Assembly (NCBI RefSeq): GCF_910592395.1
Contig: NC_088309.1
Coordinates: 4,716,501-4,780,500, forward strand
Direction: 5' to 3'
Source: Lineus longissimus
Taxonomy: Eukaryota; Nemertea; Pilidiophora; Heteronemertea; Lineidae
Length of the DNA stretch: 64,000 nucleotides
Part shown: positions 36,501 through 49,992 of the stretch, piece by piece
Layout of the letters: each line of letters begins with the position of its first letter
How positions within the stretch are numbered: the first letter of the stretch is position 1
Program-made: the position numbers and the translations under genes
Notes under the pieces: model-generated
Told to the model about the DNA's origin: nothing
The model's input: the letters and a program-made list of their open reading frames with translations, nothing else
Database searches by the model: none

Positions 36501-38349
36501 GGTGGTCCAAAACGACCTTAGTCATACGTTTACCACTCAAAAGGCAAGAGCATCTCGAGAGCTCTCAGTCTGCTGCCATTTCGAACTTGCCTTTCACTAT
36601 TTTCTGTTTCGAATAGTGCTTGCATTATATTCAATGTTTTTCAAACATTTGAGAAACTGTACTGTGTGTGCTTCGACACACAGAACCATTGGTACGGCTT
36701 AACCCCTTTCCGCCGAAGAAGAAACAGTGATTTTCATTTTCATGAGGGTGAAATCTTTTAGTGTGTGTATGCGATCCTTGTCCATGTGCGATCACGTTCG
36801 AACAGGCCATTGCCACCACATGATGAATGACTTTGAATGACTGCCATGAGAAAAAACTCAATAATTGACATAATACTTGAGTCTCTCTATTTGTTTTCTG
36901 GTTGACCAATCGCCCCGACCGCGATATGTCTCACGACCGCCAACACATTTTATTGCGATTTCATGGATATCTGAAAATCCATTTGACGCCTCTCGGGCCA
37001 AGAATTGAACCTTTTGACCATGGCGGGCTGATTGAACACAAATACTGATCAATGAGTAGTCGCCAGCAAATCGTTTAGGAGCCGATGAAGTGGTCATAAA
37101 GCGCCGCGATTATCTCGTAACATTACTGCCGTGGACTCGCCCTCACACCCACTCTTGATCGTATTCCTGTCACCTTATCTGAACAGCGGCGCTATACCAT
37201 GATTTACAAGGCCTCTTGCACAGAATTACATACATAAGGGGTAATCTCATTAGGCTATTGTTTTCAAAATCATTAATCGAAAATGATATTGTGGTTTGTT
37301 GATATTACAGAATTGATATTGCGCATGCGTCACATGAAAAGTAACTTTGGCAGAATTACAGGGGACACAAATGGTGCTGCCAAAATAGAGCCCGCGGTTT
37401 CTCGTTTATGTGTGAGGGAAGATTTCATCATTGATGTGAAATGATCCGTTGGGGAATCTACAGTACCAATAGTCTACATGATGCGTTGGTTGAGACGACC
37501 CCTCCTCAAAATTTTGTTTATACCTGACTGGAATTAGGTTCGCAGACAGGAATCTTCATTTTAACACCTAAGCGTGGCTAAAGCTTTTAAGACAAAACAC
37601 TCTGAAAGTGTACATTTGTTATGCTTAACTATGGGAAACGAGCAGTTGGCAAGTGCCCGAGTTGATCAGACGTAAATAATTATCAAACCACATATATAAT
37701 CCTCTAAGTCCCAGTGGATATAGAAAGAAGTCTGCAGGCGTCAGAAAATGCATCTGAAATATTTCTGAACACTATGATACGCTTGATATATAACTAAGAA
37801 TCAAAACAGTGTTTTCATTGATCTTGTACCCCGTTTCGTTCCGTTTTGGTGCGGATCCGTGCCATATTGACTGCTTACTCTGCTCCGACGCCGTCTGCTC
37901 GTATGTTAGTACTGTCAACAGTCCAGGCTACTTGACCTGACACCCAATAAATGCCATCTTGGGTGTTAAAAATTGAATCATAATATGCATGTAGCACTAT
38001 CTTGTCCGATCTCTGCGTTGTGTTGTCTTATTTTATGATATATAGACAAGGCGCCGCTCCTTCGACGACAGGTCGAGTTTTAATCTAGACTTTGTTTGTT
38101 TACGTCACTAACAGTTGTTATGTCAAAAGTTGGCGCTGTACAAGTGTGTCGCTGTCATTTCAATATTTGGAGTATCAGTTAATGCATTTTGTAATGGAAG
38201 AATATACATTATTTACATGTATTTCATATGAACAAGTATACCTTCAACAAAGAGCGATAGAAACATGATTCTTGTTGCCTCATGCGATCTCAAGTCTTAT
38301 CTCCTCATCGTTGCCGCTGTCGACCATGTTGTCGATGGCAGCCATGTTG

Positions 38350-38357
38350 TGACGTCA
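38350..38357. promoter_or_regulatory. CRE palindrome
   Basis: A perfect TGACGTCA inside intron 1, preceded by GGCAGCCATGTTG, a weak YY1-like match on the minus strand. It could be an intronic promoter or enhancer, or a chance match. Confidence 0.25.
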
Positions 38358-39308
38358 TCGTATTTAAGTTTCGAGTCATGATACGGTGAGGAGGGAAATG
38401 GTTAGAGTTCTATCGTCAGCTATCAACTGAGAGTTTGCAGTTACAATGACCCCCACTGACAAACCCAGCAGATACTTCGTACGGGCTTGTGGAATGATCG
38501 GGGAAATGATATGAGTAACATGGGGTCGGCTCCGCTAGCAAAGTTCATTGTAATAATGTATTGGTCAAAACAAAGCTGACACATTTTGGGTCGGGATAAG
38601 ACTACATGTAGCCAGAGGTTTGTTTTCGCTTCTAGAAGGGTTTACATGGTAGAAGGCATGATGTTACGCTACATTTTGACGACAGGAAGATTGACAGGTT
38701 CACATTCGGGTGCACATTACTCACGCTTGTCCCTTTACGCCTGCCAAAGCCTAGTTAGACACCCTTGAGACCGTTAAGATCATTACTAACGCCAAAATTA
38801 ATATGATTTTCGCGCCTTACTAACTAACCCGTGAAAAAAGGCGTTCGAGTGGAGAACATGGTCAGAAATAAACTCCAAACATGTACTCAGCTATTCTAAT
38901 AAAACCTATCTACATTAGCATTGGAGCGAAAATTTAAATCCCAACCACAATACATTAAAATTCACTGAGACGTACATGCATACAAAATCAGTGATTGTGT
39001 TTTTTGGCCCAGGAGGCTCCTAATATTTCGGGCAAGTAAAAAACAACTCGCACCCTGTAGTTATGATTATTTGACACGTTGCTAAGGCAGTTCGTGCCTT
39101 TGATGTAACAAATGGTGAACTCTTTCTTTCTTTGGTAATTTCGGTTCAAACATATCTAGGTGTCAGAAAAATTAAATTTGATTATGTGATTTACATTGTA
39201 GGCCTATGTGATAATTTGCCGCTATCTGGGGAGAGGTTTTGAGTCATGAACTCTCTTTGAACTGATATTATGATAGAACACACAGTGTGGAAAAAAGGAA
39301 TCGAAGTC

Positions 39309-39326
39309 GGGGGAGGGGGGGGGGGG
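39309..39326 (+). repeat. Homopolymer G run
   Basis: GGGGGAGGGGGGGGGGGG: a run of five G, one A and twelve G. It is a likely slippage-prone and quadruplex-forming tract in intron 1, and its exact length may be uncertain in assemblies. Confidence 0.85.
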
Positions 39327-42300
39327 CTGCTGCTTTTATACACAAACCCACTATACCATGCACATATCAGTGGCTTTTGGTAAATATTGAATACATTTTA
39401 CCGGGCGTAGCTGTCTGAGAATGAAGTCGATCATTTGTCTAGCCAACGTTTCTGTTTTTGGCAGTTTTCCTGTGAATAAGTGCAGGAATATGAAAGTCTC
39501 GCCTAACTGGCTTATTAATGTTATCAATCAACACGCTAATAAAAGCCAACTAATAAATCACTCTTTAGCTGTCATGTTTTATTTCACTTAATTCCAAATG
39601 TTGACTTAAAAGAGAAGTTTAAATATGGTAAGTTGTTTGCAAGACAGCTAGTTCAAGTTTACATTTGGCAAGTTTGGGGAAAGATTAAATATTAGAGTTT
39701 ATAAAGTCGGCTAGGATGGCCTATCGTGGGCTTACGTTAAGAGAGGGGCAGTGCAGACGCCGCCTGAACGCTAACATTACCGTCTCCAGCCTACTTAACA
39801 GTGTTTGAGTCTGCAGCCCGTTGAATAGCATTGAACCTGCGTAAACACACCGACATTGGCGGAACCTTTACATTTTTGTAAACAGGCCTTATTTTTGCCG
39901 CCCAACTAAAGAAATCAAAGCGCCGCTTCCAGAAGAACCAGTCTCCAGGACCCATGAAATTGAAAATTGCACCTTTCGTTATTTGATTATGCGTAGAGAG
40001 TTTGCGAAAGCGTTGGATGCAACATGCGTGAAACACAAAGCGACAGAACTTGAAACACAGCATTTGAGGAGTTCCAAAGCGTCGACGAAGAGACACTTCA
40101 TTCATGAGGATGCGATTCTTGAACTTGCGGTGAAGTCACATTGAAAAACAGACAAATCGTATTGTCCTTAATATAGCTGAGATCCGATTTCTCTTCATCA
40201 TGTACCCTTATGAGTGGAACGCTCATTGTCTTCTGCTCATGCTTGTATAAACTCTTATAAACTGTCCGAGGCGGAACCTTTGTGGAACCGGGGACATCAG
40301 AGCGACCGAATATGAAACAACTGACATGATTAAACCCTTTCATTGTAGCCCTCTTATTTGAAGTTTGAACCGTTTTGTCATATTGTGTTGCGGAATGGAT
40401 GCAACTGATAATAATACTACACTGAAGTTTTATGAGCGCGCTCGCCTGTCAGTGCGATGGTGCGATGGAGCTTGGAAGGGTATCGAATGCATCCGTTTGG
40501 AAGGTACTGTGTCCAAACAGTCCGCCGACCCTTGCAGGGCTTTTGGATAACTTTGCTCATCCGATCAGTGCTAGAAATTAGAAGTTGGCGAGGTAGGCAC
40601 AACTAAAAAGTGGTCCATATTTTTATAAAAAGCACGGTGTATGAACTGATTTCAAGAATTTATTAATTCTTGCTAATATTTATGTCATTTTGCTCATCAG
40701 CTTCGATCTGTACATTTTGCACTCCCTCTCCTGAAAACTCTGCTGACGTAATGTACAGTACATTCTTCAGCGTAACAATGATATCCCGCGTCCGACTACT
40801 GTCCTGTTACGTGTACATACAGTATCTTGTAGGTTTCAACATACGCTAATTTGCATACATAGCAATACGAACAAAGGGATGTCTATCACTGCCTAGGGGA
40901 TGCTGAGATAAGCAGCGGCAATGTCTTTATAGATCAAAGCAACCAAGTTGGACCAGGTTAGCCTTATTTTCAAATATAAAAGAGAACTTGACAACTAGGA
41001 TAACAAGACCGTCTCACTTTAAAGATGATTTGTAAATAAACGCGACGAGATTCGACGCTTTGATTGCTTTGCAGTTGCACAGACCGAGGTGGTGGATCCT
41101 GGAGTATCTCAATTTCTTGGATGATGGTGTGAAGTGTACACGCTGCCCTCTGACGGCTGGATATCATGGGCGTCATCCCGGAGTATTGTTATCCTTTGCT
41201 TTTATTTGAGAACACCATAACTACTTTCGAACTGATGTCACTGGAATAGCGAGCTAGGTGATCACTAGCTCAGATTAAAAGCTTGATTAGCAGCCATTCT
41301 GATGTACACTGTGCTGCCCTCTCTCACGAGTTCCTTCGGTCAAGAATCTTAATCCCTGAATCCATCTCCGCAGTGCAGCCCACCCTGGTGCAAGGCCGTA
41401 TGATCAGTAGATGATAGGATTGTCCAAACTCGATTGTCTCTTTCGCAAAAATTCTTTGTTCATGATCAGCGTCAAAGGTACTGGGTTCATGTCCTAGTTG
41501 CGCATCCCGAGACCGGCCAAACTGGTCAATGAATCGATCAACAGAATACTATACAGCCTTGGAGTAAATCTTCCAGTCGCCAATGGCGTAAAACTGTGGC
41601 ATTATGCCGGATTCCCGGAGAGAGATGATACCAACAGATAAAGGTCTAACTTGGCATCTGTCATTGACGGGATGCATTCAAAACAGCCAATTCTTCTTAA
41701 TGGACTTAGCATTATTAGCTTTGGTGCACCTTGGTTTGCTGATAAGTCATCTGTCTGTGGCTAGCTGATGGCTTGGCGCAAGATTGCCGATTGCCGGCTT
41801 TATCTTGTTGTCTCTACACACCATTAATACGAGCTTCATTATCGCAACTGTAATTGACGCAGGACTGGGAACGAAGCGTTTTGTACAATGTACAGTACTT
41901 AGGACTGTGTGTAAGCTGTGTGTAAGCTGTCATGGTGATGACGTGCCATTGCTTTCCGGCGATGAAGTTATTGAATTTTGTTCAATACGTCTTCCTCAGA
42001 GTTCGTAGCTGTATAATGTCGTAAGGAAGCAGCGCCTCTATCGCCAATGTACAATGTACATTTGACGGAAGCCATTTTGTCTCGTCCCCGGAGTTGTGGT
42101 TTGGGACATTTGACACTAGCAGTACATTTGATTACACATGTGATGTACATAATGAAGTAATCCCGTGTTAGACTAGAGCTTCATGTAAAAGCTGCACGGG
42201 TAATGGACGCAGGGCAGCGTCCGATTATTCGACGTCTTCAATTGCCTTACTTACATGTACATGTACGTATTGGCACTAACGCCTGTCTGAAAAGGAAGCG

Positions 42301-43594
42301 ATTCCAATTTGACCTGATGCTTGTGGTAACCCAGGGACCTGACTTTGGAAGCATCTCCAACTGTGTCATGTTGACTCTGAGTTTGCTCTGCCTTTGGTCT
42401 GAGGTATTCGGTAAGCGTGTCGATGGCGTTGCAGATGAAATGCAAGCTTATTCTTGCGGATTTCATGAGCTATCAGTGACACGTGTTATACCGACATCAT
42501 CAGATTTTACCCATTACGTTCAACCGTAAAATTACAATATTCACACAAATCAGCCAGTGTCTAAAGTAAGTTAGTGAATTGCAAAATCCTTCATTGTTAT
42601 ATCGTCACCCACACATGATTTGAATTAATTAAAAGATGGTGAAATGTTGCATCTGGTGACTGATGAACCAGATTTGAATCAGATTGACATTTTTATTTAG
42701 ATACACTTGCAAAGTTGATGTTACGTGACCGCATATTGTTCTCATACATTTGTATGAAGCAGCAGTGCATGCATTCGCGTGCATCTGGTGTAAAAGATAC
42801 AGAAATATCAACAAGGCATACGACTACCAAATACCCGGATGAATATATGGAAGTGGCGTCACCAAGCGGATGAATTATTGATTCTCTGTATTTCATGAAG
42901 CAGCTTGGTTTATCTATATTTCTTAAACTGTGTGGATATGGAATGAATACGATTCCAGTCATATACCAGAGTCATTGTATTCACACTTTTTCCGAACCGT
43001 GCCTAAATGTGCGAGTCAAATTGGAAGTATATCGGACTCGTGCAATTGTTCACTCGTCATAATTGGTTAATAAGTTACATCTTTCACAGAACAAAAGTTA
43101 TTCTGCACGACTTTTAGCACTTCATCATTGCAAATTGCCAAAACGTGCCAAACTTTAAAATCTCTTCAGTAATTGCCCATTGTAATTATAAAAGTTTTTG
43201 TCATTTGGCCCATCACCGTGTCTGGGGTATTGTTTTGATGTATCACCATCGTACATAAATGCATATTACAAGTAATCTTGCCTTATTTCTAGAGTAATTA
43301 ACAACTGTGGTCTCTCCCCTGCTAAATCAAAGTGCCAAGTTAACTGTCAGTGCGTGTGTGATGGCTGGTTTCTGGCAACTATTTATGTATATAAATTAAT
43401 ACCTTGTCATATTAATCTTCATCATATGTAGTTATACGACCATTATTATTACACATACCGTTGGCGACATTGTAGACTAGAATGTTGTGATATATGGTGC
43501 TTATCAGTTCATCAAAGGAACCATATATCGGCCGAATTTCCTATACTGCGGTTCATTATATAACTTCTTTAATGTCACTTTTGTTTCAAGCGGA

Positions 43595-43602
43595 AGGTGT
43601 GA
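43595..43602 (+). promoter_or_regulatory. T-box half-site in intron 1
   Basis: AGGTGTGA, extended as GAAGGTGTGACA. It is an exact core half-site, and a single half-site has low predictive value. Confidence 0.25.
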
Positions 43603-45751
43603 CATAAACGCTTCTGCATCACAATGAGCAAACAATTCTTGAATTCGTATTTCTCACTAAGCTAGTGAATAGTTTCCACTTGGAGAAGAATGAATGTTTG
43701 AAAGAACCTCAAACAAATAATTGATTGTTGTCTTGAATGAGGGGCGGCAGAACATGATGACATGGGACTGTACCTTAAATGACCCGTTTTGCAAACCCCG
43801 TCTTTTTCAACTGTTGTTCAACTATTTTCTCGTGATCTTTCGAGTGTTTTATCGGGTAAGAGGGTCCGAATTGTGAGGAAACAATACTTGTTTCACGGCA
43901 CATTTGGCGTATTCGTGGTCAATACTGGGATGACTCGGGACAAGACGAACAAAAGATTTCTATTTCTCAAAACGGCTGGTCAACATTACGAGTGGCCGAA
44001 GCCATTGAGTGGTGGTATCGGATGGCACAGTTGGGGCGGTGACCACCCTTTTCGGGAGCCCCATCATACGCTTCAAGTGTTGGCCTGCTTGAGACATTAC
44101 CTTAACGACAGGCCTCCTAAGGTGAAGAAACGCGGTTTCTTTTTGCAATAGTCGAGAAACGGCCGGCGGAAAAACATCAAATAGACGGACGCTTTCTCGC
44201 ATTCGGATGGCGAATTATTCCAAGGTGTTCGCGTCCCACTATAGAAGAGTCGAACTGGCTTGTCACGGGTCACCACACTCACTGACGAGGAATGATATTT
44301 TCCGTAATGTTCTCATGGTCTTTGTCTAAGATGTGCTTAGATTTTCATGAAGGAGTAACATTGCTTTTCACAGCTAACGTTAAGTAAACATGGCTTTGGT
44401 TGGGTCGACCGCGAGAATTTGATATGAATGCCAAACTGACAATGAATTCTGCCTACCACACTGTGAGAAATGATGATACAATGGCAGCTTTACCTTACTG
44501 ACAATATGAAGTCACCCTATATTCACACTAATGTATAAATAAGCTTTTGTTGGGAGGTGTTCTGCATGATACACTCCAATACGATCGTTCGACATGCCCT
44601 CAAACAGGTGTTAGGTGTACAAAAGCTGTATGTTTTTGCTTTTCGGTGACAAGGGCTTGTGTCAAAGCTAGCCTGACTTATGCCAGCAGGATGAAAGGCG
44701 ACATTGGAAACCTCGAGTGGCAAGACATGATAGTAACAATACAGTGACCACCAATATGATGTATGGGCGTATTTCCCTTGCCCCCTACCGTTAGAAACCC
44801 ATGCAGTGATCACACACATGGTGCTCCTTCACATTCTATGGCATTAACGTGGTTTGTTCTTCCTTCAGAATTACAATGATTGAAACGATAAGCTGTCATC
44901 TAACTCAAAGAGTTTGGGACATGACTATTTGGGAAAGTGAGAACTCTGATGGTGACCAATGCAGGTGGTAGACTCAAAGACAGAATGATAATATCATTTT
45001 CTTTACAAACCAAGACGTGTCTTTGTCATTTTATTAGGTGTCACGTATAAAACAGGCCTAGGCCAAGATAAAAACATGTTTTGTTCTTAGTTTCTTTTCA
45101 CTATCACACCCAAGTACATGTACTTAGCAAGAGAAGAGTCTTTCAAATAAATGAGTGAAATGTATTTCAAAGACTCTGGTGTCGGCCTGCAGATTATTTA
45201 TCGTGACGACGTACCATTGTATCATCAGCGCTTCTCTGCCTTGATATGCTGAGGCAAATTTCAATTAGAGCCTTAAGATTTCTGTTAATAACCGGTTAAC
45301 TACTGGTTATTTCAAGTTGACCTCGGACATTTCCAAAGAACCTTTGCTGTGTTTGCCTGAACAGACTTCTTGATCGAGAATAAATGAGTGAAACCGCCTC
45401 ATTTCTCCTGACGTCTGGACGCCACGATAGCCGTTTCTCACTTTGCGCTGGCAAGTAATGCGATTGTATAGGACTTGCAACCTGCTGGGTGGCCCATCGA
45501 GTGGTTGTGATCTTGCATAGGGCAGTCTACTGATTACTGAAGACACCATAGGCGTGCGCGGCCATACCAACCGTCAGAAGAGTGTGATCGTGGTTACGGG
45601 TGGACAGAGCATATGTTACCAAAATACGCGTCCAGGCACTGACTGAGACAAAAGTGCACGCAAAATGTCACTTCGAAAATAGCCAGTATAGCAGATAATG
45701 AGTTGATGTTATGTTGTATTGTGACTTTGGGTTGAGGTGGCCTGTAGCCCC

Positions 45752-45759
45752 AGGTGTGA
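45752..45759 (+). promoter_or_regulatory. T-box half-site in intron 1
   Basis: AGGTGTGA, extended as CCAGGTGTGACGAC. It is an exact core half-site 3.8 kb before exon 2. Confidence 0.25.
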
Positions 45760-48700
45760 CGACGATCCGGACCGCTGATGATGGTTCGCCTCAGTTTTGC
45801 TAACGAGGAAAAAGCTCCGCTATTGTGTTTGGCTATTCTGTGTATGTCACGGAGGCGACAATGGTATGTCTGGAAATGAATCGTTTGGTATGGAAAGTGG
45901 TGGTATCATTACACTCGGCTTTGTCACTTGGGGCAGTTTGAGTGGCGAAATGAAGGAGTTATCATACGTCCCACTCAGTTGTGCTTGCACGCAAAACAGG
46001 TGCCCAAAATACGGACTCTAAGTCCGTCAATGTCTATTGCATAATGTGATTTGCGTTGTTTGCATTGGACTTAAACAAGTTAATCGAACGCCTCATCGAA
46101 TTTGCACTCTCATGTTCCTTCCAGGATACCCCGACTACTGTATTTATAGACCTTCGCGCCTTCATTCTGCTCTGTATCAGAACAACTTAACTGCACTAAA
46201 CCATGCCATGCCCTTCAAAGCCAGAAGCTGATTTTCCTCACAGGAAAACATGCACCATTTGAAAATCTCCCTCCTCGGCATTTATTTGATGTCGCAAAGC
46301 AGCAAGGCTTCGTCGTTCTTGTTGGCGCGTTTCCTGTGATCAGTGCGCGTGAATTAAGAAGGCGGAAGAAACGCCCTGATGTTAAGCTACATCCTTGGCG
46401 TGACTTCCGTGGGCCATGGATGAGGGGTCGTTGATCGTTCTCATGTCGAGTACACAGTTCGCTTTCCCAGATTACGCCATCTGGATAATGTAATCATCTT
46501 TGAACTGGGGGTTGTCACAGGATACAGGCAAGACTCGCCCAATGTTGTATCAGCAGCAGTGTATCATGCACTGTTGGTATCAGTTATGTGCGAGGCAAGA
46601 CAAGCCATGATTCTAATTTTTTTAACTTCTAAGTATTCGCGGACATCAAGGTATTTTAATTAGATGTTTTAGTTCAGTTTATCTCCTCAGAAGGCCCCTT
46701 TTTGACTTCTTTACACGACGGACAAATCTTATCACCTCTAATCAGCATTTCTGACTTCATGCCAAGCAACCGGTTACTTTGTAACGGAAGGAGGAGCACT
46801 TCCAGATGTAGTTAACGGTGACGGGAGTGAAACGTGCGTTGCGAGCGTCCATCCCGTAACAGCGCGTGCTGCTTTGATCCCCGTAAAGATTCTTACGTAA
46901 TGTGAGATTAGGTCTCCCTCCCTGCCGGACACTGGGCACAGGGTTGACCCGCCCTTTGATCAGTGGCACAAAAGATCAAATAAAATCCATGACAGCCCAT
47001 GGTGCATTAATGCGAATCACAAGTGTAATGTCAGTCTTATTTTAGTAGCGGTGAACTGTCAGGAGACATCTCCGTACATTATGAGGCGCATAACTGATAA
47101 AGTTTCAAAGCCTCGCCCTCTTAGTAACATCTCACTGGATTTCGGCCATTAGGGGGCCTGGTTTTCCCTTACTCTCTGACCAGAGGTGTGGAACACTTAG
47201 ACAAATTGGCAGCGCACCTATCTTTGATCATGAACCATTTCGGAAACTTTCTCTGATATTTTTATCTGGTTGTTTGGCAAGTTATTCTGATGTTTATAGC
47301 GACTTCCTAAAAAAATCTTCCAATGGCGCGTGCGGTGTTTCTTCAACAATGTCCAGCAAAAGTGTTTTTTATTTCAGGCCATTCTTTTGCAGACAAGGTT
47401 GGTGCTGGTCGGTCTCTCAAAGGAAATTCGCCTTCGAAAAAACTCAATTCGATAAAACACCAGTTCCGTTAACGGAAATTGTGTCTCGTGACAACTTTCT
47501 TACTTTATCGCCATTTTGTTCGAAGAGGATGTCGGGTACACTTCGGTCACTTTAATACACCAATTTCAGATTTATAAAAAAAACTGTTTGATGGGTAATT
47601 CATTATCCCTGAAATGAATGAACATAAATTAAAATTGTGCTTGTTTGCGCAATATTTGAACTGATTAACCCAAAATATGCAGGGACATGTCAAATACAAT
47701 TCAGAGTGGGACGTTAGGTCTGAATGTGCATACAATAATCCCTCTCATTGTGGTTTGGCTGAAAAACGAAAAATTCTTTTTATTATTGAACGTGACGAAA
47801 ACAGGCATTTTACACACGATTCTCGTCAATTTATTACTGGTGATTTATGATTTTTACACAATATATCTAAACAGCTTGACAACTGGTATAATAGTATTGA
47901 CTCGTTTGTGTGAATATGTTGATTCCGAACTAACACGTGCGGGTAACTCCACTCATTTGATCTACCGCCGGCCCTGTGAAGGCGAAGCCAGTTTTAAATG
48001 TCAAGCATCTTTGATTGAAAACAATTTTAAGTCGTTTATATCATGTAGTCTAGTAACTATGATTTTCAAACCCGAGTCAGAAAATCGAAATTTGATGAGT
48101 CCTGCAAAAATACGAGATACGCGTTTTCCTTTTTTTTTCCTCAAGTTATATAATTATTCTGCCGCAGCCAAATGATACCAGCCGGCTGATTTCTATTAAA
48201 TCTCTAATTTCGTATTCAAAATCCCCCGCTGTCAGTTTAAGTAATGCGTATTTAAATAGAAAATGTCATTATAGATTTATTTTTCGTAATTTGTCGCTGT
48301 ACCAGCTCGTGACAATTACTATACGGATGCGAATAAAAGATTCCATCGCAACCAAAAATTTCTGCTCCCCGTTCGACGACCGGAAATGGTAAAAACCTGT
48401 TAAGTAGCAAAATCGCATTCGCGGACGCTGATTTCGTTTATTTACTGATTAAATCAAACAGAATCAAACAACATAGAACCTTAATTGCGACTTTGCACGC
48501 GAATAGTGTATACCAGTGTTATAAAGTGCATGATTTCCCTTCACCATCACGGATTATTAACTAAATTTGACATTTTCTTTCCGCGTTTACCTCAATTTTT
48601 CGACGTAACAAGCGCAGTAATGAGTCTAAATTGTTCCATTTTCGTAATGGCCTAAACAAACTCCGGATGTGCTTGTTCTAACATCAGCCTAGTGGATTAC

Positions 48701-49369
48701 CTCTGAACGCCAAAGCTCCTAAAACAGGCAACTTACTCGTTGTTAACGACGCAATATTTTCAATTTAGGTCCCGTCTGTCACTTTGAGTCAAATAACATT
48801 TATAAATCATTTGATAATCCTGGTGAAAAGCCGCAATGGTAGCCCTACATCATACCTTACAGAGCTACTCACACGCTAGCCAATATTACCTGTGCATTGG
48901 CATGTGCATCGTCAGTGCAATATACATGCGAGTGAGGCAAAGGTATGATGACATGGACGTCAACATAAGTTGACATGGAGACCAAACGACATGTTGCCCG
49001 CACAAATTCAACACGGATAGTTCATGATGCAATGTGTTTCTGTCAGCATCACGAATTATTAGCCGTCTGAACTCAGATCGATCTGCAAATAAGAAAAAAT
49101 CACTAACTTGTCATATTCGATCTGATCCGATGATGATAAATGTGTCATTGGTTTCCCATTGGTTGGATGCCTTTAGCATGAAATATGTTCACGTGACTCA
49201 AGGGAAGCAGCTTGGTCTACCAAGTTCCCTTGGGCATTTCCAAATCTGAAAATATTCTCCTCAAAGCGAATCAGGCACAGGCTGGGCTGGTTTGCCCAAA
49301 TGTGAGCGATGATTTATCAGGAGTATACATGAACCTCGGAATGAATGATTCGTCGTACAACATGGGTGA

Positions 49370-49846
<477 letters not shown>

Positions 49847-49860
49847 TGAAGTTACCGTTC

Positions 49861-49992
49861 TGTCAATTCTAAGCTATGAGGCTTGATATCAATTTCAGAT
49901 TTTTAAATTAGCTGTTTGTCAATTCTAAGCTATGAGGCTTTTTTATGATGGAATTTCATAAATTTAATGAATCTTTTAAATCTAAGCTATGG
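49861..49992 (+). repeat. 56-57-bp tandem repeat next to the exon 2 donor
   Basis: TGTCAATTCTAAGCTATGAG followed by GCTT is repeated exactly at 49861-49884 and 49917-49940. A third, shorter copy (TCTAAGCTATGG) is at 49981-49992. The periods are 56 and 57 bp; the remaining parts of the units are AT-rich and diverged. The array begins 23 bases after the exon 2 splice donor. Confidence 0.8.

Noticed and set aside
43789-44151. 120-codon open frame (starting at TTG) with overlapping minus-strand frames
   Set aside because: No ATG start, no known motif, and both strands open; not supportable as a gene.
47687-48175. 162-codon open frame on the + strand, the longest in the window
   Set aside because: AT-rich, hydrophobic runs from T-rich DNA, no recognisable domain, and a couple of frames this long are expected by chance in 64 kb read in six frames.
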